A stretch of 64,000 nucleotides of DNA from Daphnia carinata (taxonomy: Eukaryota; Arthropoda; Branchiopoda; Diplostraca; Daphniidae). The notes under the pieces are model-generated. The model worked only from the letters and a program-made list of their open reading frames with translations, had not been told where the DNA came from and made no database searches. A program made the translations under genes and the position numbers. The stretch is taken from contig NC_081334.1 in NCBI RefSeq assembly GCF_022539665.2, forward strand, positions 682,001-746,000, written 5' to 3'. This document shows, piece by piece, positions 35,438 through 50,200 of the stretch (its first letter is position 1; each line of letters begins with the position of its first letter).

Positions 35438-36699
35438 TAAAACAAAGTACAAAATTACTTCAAAAAATATCCAGATATTACATGTTGTTCCTTGAATCTA
35501 AGTGGAAAAATTCAAAGAGTGTAATAAATAATAATTGAATACTTACAGATAAACGATAAACCAATGGAAGCAATGCTTACCATCAAAGGTGACAAAAACA
35601 AATAATGCGAAGAAAAAAAATAAAGTTGATAAATGTAATGTGTGAACACGGCTAACACAGACAATGAAAGAAACAAATTTTGGATAAAATATTTTATAAA
35701 AAAATTTTATTGACAATTTTCTGCACATTACAATTATTTTTGCAACTTTAAAAAGGCATAATAGCCCTTTCAAAAGTTGCCGTCAACCCAGGCAGGGGGA
35801 GACACTGCCTTGTTGACCCACCGGGGAGATTACCCGGTGATTGGCTAAGAGAAGCCGGAAGAAGAGCTGAAGATTTGGAACATTTTTACAGGAGCGATTA
35901 ACCTTTAGTTCGGATTTGTGGGTAGCCACGTCGCCCTCCGTGAACACATCATCGGACTAAGCGGCACCCCACGTCCCCTTTCCGGCCAGAGCCCTCCAAA
36001 CCTCGGTATATGTTATTTTTATATATACCGTACAGTAGGGGCATGACCCCCTACGGGCTTATTACGAGTCAAGGGGAAACGGGGCTACGGAAAGGAAGGG
36101 AGCCCAGATATGCACTTCAATTTTTTAAATATAAAATACCGTCTCGGGAATCCAAATTAAGTATAGAAATGTCATGTCATCCATCGAATCAATACAATTT
36201 ATTCAGTGTCTTGCCCCAACCAAGAATCTTTTCAGATCCAATTTTACTATTAACCTATGCTGAGAAAAGAAAAACAACACCATTAAGCATCTAAATTGTT
36301 GCTCATGTGACTTACATGACTCATAGATTCAACTTCTGGCATAAGCTTGGGAAAGGCCATACAAATTGCAGATGAAAATCATTGTATAAGGCTCTTGAAT
36401 GATAAAATAGCACCCCTAGAATGTTGCATTGTTGATAGTTGTGTTCCCAGTATGCTGAAAATCCTTTCCTGTTGGATAATTTTTTTTTAGATTAGACATG
36501 GGTGGCAAAAAGTAGGAGAAATGCTTTGTCATAAATTCAAAAAATTTTCAAGAAAATTCCTTTCATACCTAAATAGTCCATGTGTGATGTTCATCGCTGC
36601 AATGCCAGCGAAGTGAAACATCTTTAGAGCCATTTAAGTACCCAGCTTCACCAACACTCTGAACGTAAAGGACAAGTTGTTCTTTAGCAAGAGAAGCAG

Positions 36700-37832
36700 C
36701 TCATACCTTAATGGTAATGCACTTTCAGTGTTTTTTAACTGTATGCTCACTCGTCCAACCTGGAACACTTCCAGATTTTACTTGATCCCCCGCTAAAATT
36801 CTGTGAATGCAAAATAACAGCATTAAAAATACTTTTTCAATAGACAAAAAACCGAAAAGTACCTAATCCATGTTTTATGTTGAACTCATGCCATTTCTGG
36901 GTTTCCGTACCACACCCATTTTCGGCCCAAATACGGTCCCACAATTCTTCAGTTCCTTCGCTGCATGGATTTATTATTAACGATTCTTTTACTACAGCAC
37001 TAACAGAATTTAAATTTAACACACTGTCAGGTGGTGGACTGAATAACTAAACAATAAATAATTGTTTTTAAAAATTCTATACTTATTTTGAATTCTTATT
37101 TGAAAAGTTTAGGTACCTGACTGTGTTCGCCTAACGCCAACTCATCCTCATGTTCAGTTAGGGATGAGTTTGGAAAAACCTCCTTCACTGTTTGGAAACT
37201 GTTCCGTTCCAATTTGTTCTTTTCCCCTAGCTGAGCTTGTAGACTCAAAATTTGAGCTACAAAACCCGAATGAATAAAAGCAAATAAATAGAATCATTAC
37301 GTATTAGGCCTACCATCCTTAGCTTTGTTGTTATCTAATACAGACTTGCCGCGATCGCGATCAAAAATTGATCGCCGATCCGATCTTTTGAAAAAGATCG
37401 GAGATCGGATCGGCGATCCCAAAAAATTGATCGCGATCCGATCGTTTTTAGCGATCAAACTTTTCGCCATCTAGCTGTAGATTTTCAGCCGCAGGGTTCT
37501 ATTTCACTGCTATTTTTGCGAATGCCAATTGAAGGAAACTGTTTAGTGTTCACCCTCAATGGCCGCCAGTGACTGTCGCTGTGACAGCCAATGCTTTTTT
37601 CGCGAAACAGTGTAAATTTTTACCGTTAGATGCTGCACAAAAATGATCGCTAAAAATGATCGGCAAAATTTGATCGCCGATCCGATCTTTCGCAGTTTGA
37701 TCGGATCGCCCGATCCGATCAAACTAAAAAGATCGGATCGGAGATCGCGATCGGAAAATTGATCGGCGCGGCAAGTCTGATCTAATATTTTGTGTTGTTC
37801 CAATAACTGGGCCTGCAGCTTCATAATTTGAT
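36700..37832 (-). pseudogene. Palindrome-arm gene, copy B (truncated and interrupted)
   Basis: Reverse-strand copy of the arm gene. The exon corresponding to 33395-33578 is fully open and reads LWDRIWAENGCGTETQKWH as in copy A. The exon corresponding to 33055-33126 is split by the MITE at 37341-37779, and the first exon is missing because the arm ends at about 37879. It therefore cannot make the full protein. Confidence 0.75.
37341..37779. mobile_element. hAT-like MITE, 439 bp, with intact 8-bp target duplication
   Basis: Terminal inverted repeats CAGACTTGCCGCG and CGCGGCAAGTCTG, flanked by direct repeats ATCTAATA at 37333-37340 and 37780-37787. Subterminal regions are dense in GATCGG and GCGATC motifs in both orientations, able to fold into a long hairpin. 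Eight-base duplications and CAG-type ends are typical of the hAT superfamily. There is no coding capacity, so it is non-autonomous. It sits inside the second exon of arm-gene copy B. Confidence 0.9.
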
Positions 37833-38418
37833 CTAATAAACAATAATTAATAATTGAAAACCAATATAATAATCTTTATCCGAATTAAAGGTTAATCGCT
37901 CCTGTAAAAATGTTCCATTTCTTCGGCTCTTCTTCCGGCTTCTCTTAGCCAAGCACCGGGTAATCTCCCCGGTGGGTCAACCAATGCAGTGTCTCCCCCT
38001 GCCTTGGTTGGCGGCAACTTTTGAAAGGGTTGTTTTGCCTTTCGAAAGTTGCAAAATTATTTAACTGTTCAGAGTAATGTCAATACAATTTATTTTTATT
38101 AAAGAAAAGCAAAGTTTATCTTATTCTTTCTTACTTTTTTTTTTTTTTGATTGCCCTTATGTTTTGCTCTTTGCATTCTTCTAACTTCTGCACAGTGCAT
38201 TTTATCCATATTATAGTCCTTTGAACTAGGACTTCCTCGTAACGAGATCTCTTGTCTGATTGGATTACAGATATTAGCATTTCAATTTCGTACATACCAG
38301 ATTGGACTTGGCACACTTCCATCTCACAAGTTTGAAATTTTTAAGACACATTGCGGAATTAATTTGATAGCTAATCATTCATTTGTTTTAAACCATTATT
38401 CTAATCTGTATATACATT

Positions 38419-38490
38419 TAACTCATCTGAGAATCGATCCCCAGTCGTTCAGCATGCGCTGCCGATGCTCAACCATTAAGCTATGAGTTA
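38419..38490 (-). ncRNA. tRNA-like sequence 4: near-canonical cloverleaf, 72 nt
   Basis: Minus strand: acceptor TAACTCA pairs perfectly with TGAGTTA (7 bp). Then TA, a D arm GCTTAATGGTTGAGC, one base, and an anticodon stem TCGGC/GCTGA around AGCGCAT (would read CGC, an alanine-type anticodon). A T-arm region follows with the box-B phrase GGATCGATTCT. The T stem is imperfect and one base longer than standard. Total length fits a tRNA. It could be a tRNA-derived structural element rather than a working tRNA. Confidence 0.55.
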
Positions 38491-38589
38491 CATAATAATT
38501 AACCGAATTTTCCCTTGTTCCCAGACGATAATTTTATAAAGGCAGTTTTTGGAAGACCGCAAAAATACTTGCTTATCTGTCAGATGGCG

Positions 38590-38655
38590 TACAAGGTAGA
38601 TAGCTCTGTGGTAGAGTGTTCGGTTTCAATGATGGAATACTCGGGTTCAAGACTC
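38590..38655 (+). ncRNA. tRNA-like sequence 5 (core of unit 2), degenerate
   Basis: ATAGCTCTGTGGTAGAGTG is a clear D-arm/box-A phrase and CGGGTTCAAGACTC a weak T arm. The anticodon stem is poor. Counterpart of sequence 2 in the inverted core. Confidence 0.4.
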
Positions 38656-38800
38656 ATTTATAGTATAAAAGTTGAAAAGTCTGTCCGCGCAATGCCATTC
38701 ATTTCACTTGTCGAACAATTCATTGGATTTTTTTTCAAAATTATTCTAAGTGTAAAGGGGATATCGCAGCAGCTGACAAGAAAAAACACATTACAATACA

Positions 38801-38884
38801 TAACTCATGGCTCAGTGGTAGAGCATCGGCCCAGTAAGCCGAATATTCAGGGTTCGATTCCCTGAATATAAAGCAAATGAGTTA
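38801..38884 (+). ncRNA. tRNA-like sequence 6 (core of unit 2)
   Basis: TAACTCA at the 5' end pairs with TGAGTTA at 38878-38884, the same acceptor pair as sequence 4. D arm GGCTCAGTGGTAGAGC; a perfect anticodon stem TCGGC/GCCGA around CCAGTAA (would read AGT, a threonine-type anticodon); T arm TTCGATT on a stem extended to ten base pairs (ATATTCAGGG/CCCTGAATAT), followed by an eight-base linker. The extended T stem and the linker are not normal for a tRNA. Confidence 0.5.
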
Positions 38885-40326
38885 AGCATAAAGTCAAAAT
38901 GACAGTATGGTTTCATAAACAAATGAAGTTTAATAACTGTTCCGTACAACGCTTATACACATGTTCTAATGGAAGTATACAATACAATTGTAATATGGTG
39001 ATACCTAGATTAACGATGTTGTATTCCATACAATATGTAGCGGTGACCTGAAATCCGTAGTACGAAGAAACAAAATAAAGAAATCAATTGCATGATGAAC
39101 CAATGTTGATTGAAAAAAAGAACCAACAAGGCCATTGCTAAGTTAAAAATGTAAACATTGCGAACACCCAATCGAAAAAGTATTTAAGTTTTGAAAAAAA
39201 TATGTTAAAAAAAAATTTATTGACAATTCTCTACACAACACAGTTATTTTTGCAACTTCTGAAAGGCAATGTAACCTTTCAAAGTTGCCGCCAACCAAGG
39301 CAGGGGGAGACACTGCATTGGTTGACCCACCGGGGAGATTACCCCGGTGCTTGGCTAAGAGAAGCCGGAAGAAGAGCCGAAGAAATGGAACATTTTTACA
39401 GGAGCGATTAACCTTTAATTCGGATTTGTGGGTAGCCACACAGCCCTCCATGAACACTTCATCGAACCATGCGGACCCCCACGTCCCCTTTCCGGCCAGA
39501 GCCCTCCAAACCTCGGTATATGTTGTTTTTATATATACCGTACAGTAGGGGCATGACCCCCTACGGGCTTATTATGAGTCAAGGGGAAACGGGGCTACAG
39601 AAAAGAAGGGAGCCCAGATATGCACTTCAATTTTTTAAATATCAAATACCGTCTAGGGAATCCGAATTAAGTATAGAAATGTCATGTCATCCATCCAATC
39701 AATACAATTTATTCAGTGTCTTGCCCCAACCAAGAATCTTTTCAGATCCAATGTTACTATTAACCTATATTCAGAAAAGAAAAACAACACCATTAAGCAT
39801 ATCAAGTGGTGCTCATGTAACTTACATGACTCATAGATTCAACTTCTGGTGGAAGCTTGGGAAAGGACATACAAATTGCAGATTAACATCATTGTATAAG
39901 GCTCTTGAATGATAAACTAGCACCCGTAGAATGTTGCATTGTTGATAGTTGTGTTCCCAGTACATGAAAATCCTTTCTTATTGGATAATTTTTTTTTTTG
40001 TAGATTAGACCTGGTTGGCAAAAAGGAAGAGAAATTCTTCGTCATAAATTCAAAATTATTTGAAGAAAATTCCTTTCATACCTAAAGAGTCCATGTATGA
40101 TGTTCATCTCTGCAACGGCAGCAAAATCTTAGGGCCATTTAAGTACCCAGTTTCACCAACACTGTGAACATAAAGGACAAGTTGTTCTTTAGCCAGAGAA
40201 GCAGAATTATTTCAGGCTTCTAGCTGTGACAGAACTATAAAGGATTGCTGTTGTACCAGGTTCATTAACACAAGATGGTACTTCTCATTAGACAATTTGC
40301 ATCACTCTATTACTTTACCTCACACC

Positions 40327-41087
40327 TTAACGGTAATGCACACTCAGTGTTTTTTCAACTACAGGCTGACTCTTCCATCCTGTAACACTTCCAGACTTGA
40401 CTTGATCCTCCGCTAAAATTCTGTGAATGCAAAATAATAGCATAAAAAATACTTTTTCGATAGACAAAGAACTGGTAAGTACCTAATCCATGTTTTAGGT
40501 TGAACTCGCGCTATTTCTGGGTTTCTGTACCACACCCATTTTTGGCCCAAATACAATCCCACAATTGTTCAATTCCTTCACTGCATGGACTTATTACTAA
40601 CGATTCTTTTAGTGCAGCCCTAACAGAATTTAAATTTAACACACTGTCAGGTGGTGGACTGAATAACTAAACAATAAATAATTGTTTGTTAAAATTCTAT
40701 ACTTATTTTGACTTCTTATTTGAAAAGTTTATGTACCTGAATGTGTTCGCCTAATGCCAATTCATCCTCATGTTCAGTTAGAGAAGAGTTTTGAAAAACC
40801 TCCTTCACTGTTTGGAAACTGTTCCGTTCCAATTTCTTCTTTTCCCCTAGCTGAGCTTGTAGACTCAAAATTTGAGTTACAAAACACAAATGAATAAAAG
40901 CAAATAAATAGAATCATTACATATTAGGCCTTACCATCCTTAGCTTTGCTGTTATCTAATATTTTGTGTTGTTCCAATAATTGGGCCTGCAGCTTCATAA
41001 TTTGATCTAATAAAAAATAATTAATAATTGAAAACCAATATAATAATGTTCATACTTACCATCCTTTTGTTGTATTATCTTATCCAT
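40327..41087 (-). pseudogene. Palindrome-arm gene, copy C (nonsense mutation)
   Basis: Full-length reverse-strand copy with all five exons in the same order. In the fourth exon the phrase ETQK is followed by TAG instead of the TGG codon of copy A (near 40509-40513), ending the frame early, with several further substitutions around it. The MITE is absent, so this copy preserves the empty target site near 40960. Confidence 0.8.
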
Positions 41088-41349
41088 TTTTCAATTGTTC
41101 TTCCATCCACGAGTTATTCTCCATCCACGCTACTGAACTAACTGCGAATGGCATCCAATGGACTGAAATTGCCTACGCCAGTAATAACGAGTCTGATCGG
41201 TAGATGGCTACGTGTTGGAAAAAAAGAAAAAAGTGCGATTTTTTTTTCCGCAATTTTTTTTTTTTATGTAAAACGGATTGCCATATGGTAATCCGAGTTT
41301 TATTCTCCTTATCTGAGTTTTATTCTAAGTGTAAATGCAAGTCCACAAG

Positions 41350-41722
41350 CAGACTTGCCGCGCCGATCAATTTTCCGATCTCCATCTCCAGATCGGCGAT
41401 CCGATCAAACTCAAAAAGATCGGATCGGCAATCAAATTTTGTCGATCATTTTTACCGATCATTTTTGTGCGACATCTAGCGCTAAAATTTACACTGTTTC
41501 ACGAATGTAGCATTGGCTGTCACAGCGACAGTCACTGGCGGCCATTAAGGGTGAACACTAAGCAGTTTCCCTCAATTGGCATTCGCAAAAATAGCAGTGA
41601 AATAGAACCATGCGACTGCAAAATCTACAGCTAGATGGCGAAAAGTTTGATCGTTAAAAAAGATCGGATCGCGATCAATTTTTTGGGATCGCCGATCCGA
41701 TGTCCGATCTTTTTCAAAAGAA
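41350..41722. mobile_element. Second copy of the hAT-like MITE, truncated, inverted relative to the first
   Basis: Begins CAGACTTGCCGCG like the complete element and shares its interior (the CACTGGCGGCCATTAAGGGTG region, inverted), then breaks off within the GATCGG-rich part. No second terminal repeat and no target duplication can be found, so the right end has been lost. It lies directly at the outer end of arm C. Confidence 0.8.
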
Positions 41723-43100
41723 TAGTAAAAATTGAATGCTGATCACGGGAAAATTTTTATTCTTTCATGATGTTAACCGTTTCTTAAACACACCGAATTA
41801 AAGAAATGAAACAAAATGTTTTAAGCGCACCAACTTAATTTTTTGTTTTTTACGTTTAGTTCCAAAACTTAAGATCCACCTGAAAAACAATTTTTATTTC
41901 CGTGATCAGCGTTGAATTCTGAATCGATTTCATGTATTTTAAGCCAAGTTTAACCAAAAAGGAAAAAGTGGATAAAAGACGCTATTACGTACTGGCGCGC
42001 TAGTTTTTAGCGCGATGCACACAAATATTCGGTGTGCTTAACAAACGGTTGACTTAATGAAAAAAATTACAATTTTTCGGTGATCAGCATTCAATTTTGA
42101 CTATATTCTCTGACTTTCAACCAATTCCAGTAAGTGACAGTTTTTGCAGTAACCTATTTTAAGCCCGACATAATAATCCCAGCCTTGTATTTTTGACGTT
42201 TTATTTAAAAACTATAAAGCCAATTGAAAAGCCAACTCGATTTCCGTCATCAGCACTTAATTCTGAATTGAATTCATGTGTTTTAAGCCAAATTTGAAAT
42301 TTGGCCAAAAACGAAAATGTGAGAAGGCTATAGCCTTCCTACTTTTGTCAAAATCTTCAAAAAAACGGAATCTCTTAGAATTCAACAAAAATCACACGCC
42401 ATGACCAGAATTGCACGTTGATTCTAATTAAGTGATTTATTTTTTCGTCAAACGAGCCGTTTTTGAAATAAACGGAAACGATGTGCTGTAGGCGCACCAT
42501 CTTTATCTTATGGTTTTTTACGTTTAACTTTAAAAATATATGCCAATTCGAAAAATAAACTTAATTTTTGCGCTTTTCATTCAATCCCCAGTCGAAATCA
42601 TGTATTTTAAGTCAATGTTACAATTTAGCCATAACTGAAAATAAGCCCGACAAATAAAATAAGCCCGACTTTTCCATCAATTTCGTATTTTTTCAAAAAT
42701 TTTTAATGTAGCAATGATTATACATGGTTTCGGTTCAGAATTTAATGATAGTCACGGAAATCGAGTCTACTTTTCAATGAGGCTTATACTTTTTAAATAA
42801 ACGAAGAAAACTTGCACGTCAGTACGCGACGCTCTCTAAGGAAAAATTGCACTATCGCTGTTACGTACTGGCGCGTTAGTTTTTGCGGTGTATTTGAATA
42901 ACGGTTGACTTCATGAAAAAAAGACAATTTTCTCGGAATCAGCGTCTAATTTTGTGTTTATTCTGTGATATTCAACCAATCCCAATGAGAAATGCTATCG
43001 TATGGGAATTACCGTGGGAATTTTCCCTCAAATATCTGAGGAAATTTCGTCGTGTGTCATAGGTCAACACAACAAACATTATGAAAGGTAATAGATATCC
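41723..43100. repeat. Degenerate AT-rich repeat copies, right flank of the palindromic element
   Basis: Several diverged copies of one motif set recur here: ACGGTTGACTT with ATGAAAAAA (about 42045 and 42900), TTGAAATAAACG or TTAAATAAACG, and AAGCCCGAC. The same set occurs in inverted form left of the palindromes and, weakly, near 47.7 kb. No frame is supported. Confidence 0.6.
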
Positions 43101-43685
43101 ATACAGGTTTGTTGAGGTTCATCAAGGAAAGAAGGAGAATTTATCAAATTCTACCGGTATGTTTGGCTTGCTATAGTCGTTTGTTTTTACTCAACATTCA
43201 AATCGCTCTTGTGGTCGCCATAAACTACAAGGCGATATGTTTCCATCCAATCTAAGATGTAGTCTACATTTTCTGTGTGTAGCAAGTTTCTTTTTCGATA
43301 CGTATGCCACAAAAATAGGTTTTAGTAGTTACCGTTATGGAAAATAAGACAGTTTCGATGAATAGAACTTGAGATTTCCAGTCTCGATTGGTTACCCATA
43401 TTGTCTTCCATTCTTATATTGTAGAATTTTAAATCACATTATTTGTGGTACTGGAACTGTGCAGAGGGACAACTAAGGACTATTTCGGTAGTAGAGAAGG
43501 ACAGTGATTTGCAGAGAATATGAGGAAGCTGGAAGCGTATGTGTTCAGTACTCACATACAGTATACTCGTCGTTTTCCTATGTTATAAATCTCTTTTCTT
43601 TTGTTTGATCATTGCTTTTAATAGAGTGAGTGTGTTGCTTAGGCTATACATGAATTGCAATGTATTACGCTGAATCGCAACATAG

Positions 43686-47235
<3,550 letters not shown>

Positions 47236-50200
47236 TTTTTATTAATGTTTGAATTTTTTATTAGTTTTGATTTTCACCATCTGATAACTGAAGAACTTTT
47301 CAATGAGGAGACGGTGTAAGGCGGTTTATTTAACTAATAACATGTATTCCCAAATATATTATACCTTTTACAAGACTAAATGCAAAGGACTTTTGGGCGA
47401 GAGTAAAGTGCGGACATGCACTGCAGACTGGGCAAACTGCGGACTTTTAGCTGCGGACTGGCTAGAGAAAGAGTTTGTGTAACTCATGTACTACTTTACC
47501 AAATGCATATTATAAATTTGATCAATGATATTGTTCTGTTGATTAGCCGGGAAAACGATTTTGTATCAAATACATGTTGCCAGGTAAATGAAAAGGTTTT
47601 GTGAATGAATTAGATATGGATTACAAGGAGGCCTGAATCCCTTCATATTTTTCCCACCTAATCATTTATTTATTTTTGGCTAAATATTAGATTTAGTTAA
47701 AAATCCATAATTAAATTCAGAATTGAACGAAAATCCTGGAAATAAAGTTTAGTTTTCCGTTATTCTTACAGTTTTTTAATTAAACGTATACACACATCGT
47801 TAATTTTACAAATGGCTAGTTTATTGAGAAAACTAATAACGTAATCGAAATCAGAATTCAATTTTGAATACCACGCTATTTTTTTTCTCCAAGACTATCG
47901 AAAACTTTGCGAACTCAGGGAGCTGTTTGCAATTCCCCATTATTGGAATCTAATGCACGTTTTTCCATTATTACTGTATGGAAGATTTTGGAAAAATACA
48001 AAATTGGTGGAATAGTCGGGCTTATTTTCAAGACCAATAATTTGACGAAAAAAGTACACAACTTGGAATTCTATAACAAATTAAACGTTATGCTGAAAAT
48101 TGAACACTAGTTTTTTTTATCTCATGAAAAATAGGCTATTTTCGCCATTGTTGTTCACTTGATATAAGGCACATATTTGTATTGCTAAATTTTAAGATTA
48201 GGGATTACTGTAGTACTATTGTTCTCGTCAAACCAGCTATTTCTTAAATATATTGAGTTTCCCGATAGGGCTTCTGTCCACATAAGATAATATAGGGCAC
48301 CTCCTACGCGATTTTTTACGATATTTCTCTCAATAAAAATTTTCTCTTCTTCTGCTATTAGTGCTACTACCTTAACCTTTTTTTGCCAAATGAGATTCAG
48401 TTAACAACAAAAACAAAATGTGATTTCAATGGTACCTAGGCAGCAAAAGTGAGACAGACTCAGTAGTAGCATAGCTGATGCAGTTAACACTAAGGGAGTT
48501 AATCATAATATTTTTGTTATACCACCACACTTTTACGTTTACTAAGTAAAATTTTCTTTTACCTCTAGCTAATACGTATTCGCTTCGTGCCGAATTCAAC
48601 CAACATGAATCGGTCATTGCGCACATATTCTGCTTCAATATTCCGTCACCTATCCAAAGATAAAAGTAAAAAACTGAAAGAAAAATCGGTTTCCATATTT
48701 ACTTCTCTAACTATTGTTTTTTTCTATCATTCCATTATTACTGGTAGCACATATTCACGATTGTCATCAGTTAGGAGCTGAGTGGAGAAAACAGGTGTAC
48801 AGGTGGCGTTAAGGCGTTAATGATTTCTTAAAAGTATTGTAGTCCCATGCAGCAGGGATTTTTGAAATGTCGCTTAACGTGGGGAAAACTGCGTCGTTCA
48901 AAACCACTAGCCGTTCGCTTACCTACGCAGGCAACCATTTGGGACACATTAATGTAAGATCCGATGGTTTTTAATACATGGAGATGGAAACTTGACGACC
49001 ATATTGTTTCATTTCCTTATCTTGTCATTGGCAAGAACAGATGGGCATGCCTTGCAAATTGTTTTGGTATGTTTGACAATCAGCTGTTCTGCTGTTGCCA
49101 ATCAAAGGTTCAAATAACTGTCAACCAATTCATGTCTACCAAGTTTCATATAGAAATCTTTGTCTTTTGGGTGTTGCACAGACAAATATAAAAGCAAGAA
49201 AATGCCATTGATGTGGTGAATTTTTCATGTCTATATCATGAACGCCCAGATGATATACACATACACTTATCATTTGAGCCAAAAAGGACTTGCTTAACTT
49301 TTAAGCTCAACTTTTTAATGAAAAAAAAAAGAAAAGACAGGCTTCTAATGGCATCACTCAGTCCCACAGAATGATATACTTGCAAATGCACCATGTTAGA
49401 CGTACCCTGAATGCCTGAAAAAATTAGCGAAGTATTCACGTTTAAGGGATAATAGTTGATGTGATGCCTAATCACAGCTGTCAAAGTTGCAAGAATTTCA
49501 CAGTGGAAAACACTACGGGAAAGAACTGGCTTCTTTAGGTTAAATTGTTAGGCAACAACAATTGAAGTTCTGTTGTTGAAAGAAGAAACCAAATCAAAAG
49601 CAACGCGAAACTCTGAATTACGTTATTTCCAAAGGGCGGTGAGATAAGTCTCCGATCAAATTTTCGCTTAGCTACTTTCAGACTTTTGTAAGAGTTTATG
49701 TAACAGTGTGAATTCAGTATTGCATGAAGAAATTTACAGCGAATAACGAAAAAAGTTACTTCGACTACCAGAGAATCAGCAAAGAAATTTGATTTTCTGG
49801 AGACCTAGGTTTCTCTGCTATCATCAATCGACACCACGAGAAAATAAACATTTAGCGAAAACTTCTGGTTGCTGTCTGGCAGTCACGAACGGCGAACGGC
49901 ATTACAATCGATGGACAAATACAATATTTAGCAGACTCCATCGGGTTTGAGGGCGAAGTCTAATCCCTCCTTGGGGTGGCAACTTTGACCGCTAGATGAC
50001 ATTTTAAATATTTATAAATTACCGAATTAAACGGTTAACAAGCGAACAAGAGTAGTCGATTAAAAAGTGAGTCAAATGGCAAAATAATTTTTTTCTCGTC
50101 TAATCAGCAGCAGTTTCTATATATGCTAAATAATTTTGCTACATCACACCAGCGCTGTAGCGTGCTACCGGTACAGCTAGTTGGGGATCGGTCCCAATTG

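Larger units (their letters stand above)
32752..37879. mobile_element. Palindromic repeat unit 1: two inverted arms around a tRNA-like trio
   Basis: The left arm (about 32752-34998) recurs as its reverse complement in the right arm (about 35551-37879), which has lost its outermost part. The core (about 35000-35550) holds three tRNA-like sequences. Each arm contains, from outside to inside: a small intron-containing gene read towards the core, a non-coding stretch, a GC-rich block with hairpins, and an AT-rich inner segment. The right arm is interrupted by a 439-bp MITE and lacks about 100 bases present in the left arm near 33750-33850. No terminal transposase is seen. Possible explanations are a foldback-type transposable element, an inverted duplication or an integrated replicon. 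I know no named family with this layout. Confidence 0.8.
37880..41340. mobile_element. Palindromic repeat unit 2 (left arm truncated)
   Basis: The left arm is only the innermost piece (about 37880-38115, same orientation as arm A). The core (about 38400-38885) carries three tRNA-like sequences. The right arm (about 39185-41300) is the reverse complement of arm A over its full length, including the outer GGCAATCCGTTTTACAT phrase. The junction at 37879/37880 joins the broken outer end of unit 1's right arm to the middle of this left arm, which suggests a deletion or recombination between adjacent units. Arm C keeps about 100 bases that arm B lacks, so C looks closer to A than B does. Confidence 0.78.

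Noticed and set aside
38801-38884. Ordinary functional tRNA-Thr gene
   Set aside because: The T stem is ten base pairs and an eight-base linker separates it from the acceptor, so a normal tRNA fold is unlikely. It is kept as tRNA-like.
32000-43000. CRISPR array or clustered short repeats
   Set aside because: Repeats are long, inverted and unevenly spaced, and the DNA is eukaryotic.
47907-48110. 67-codon frame in the DHX35-SH3 interval
   Set aside because: AT-rich, no similarity, overlaps a degenerate repeat and lacks splice context.
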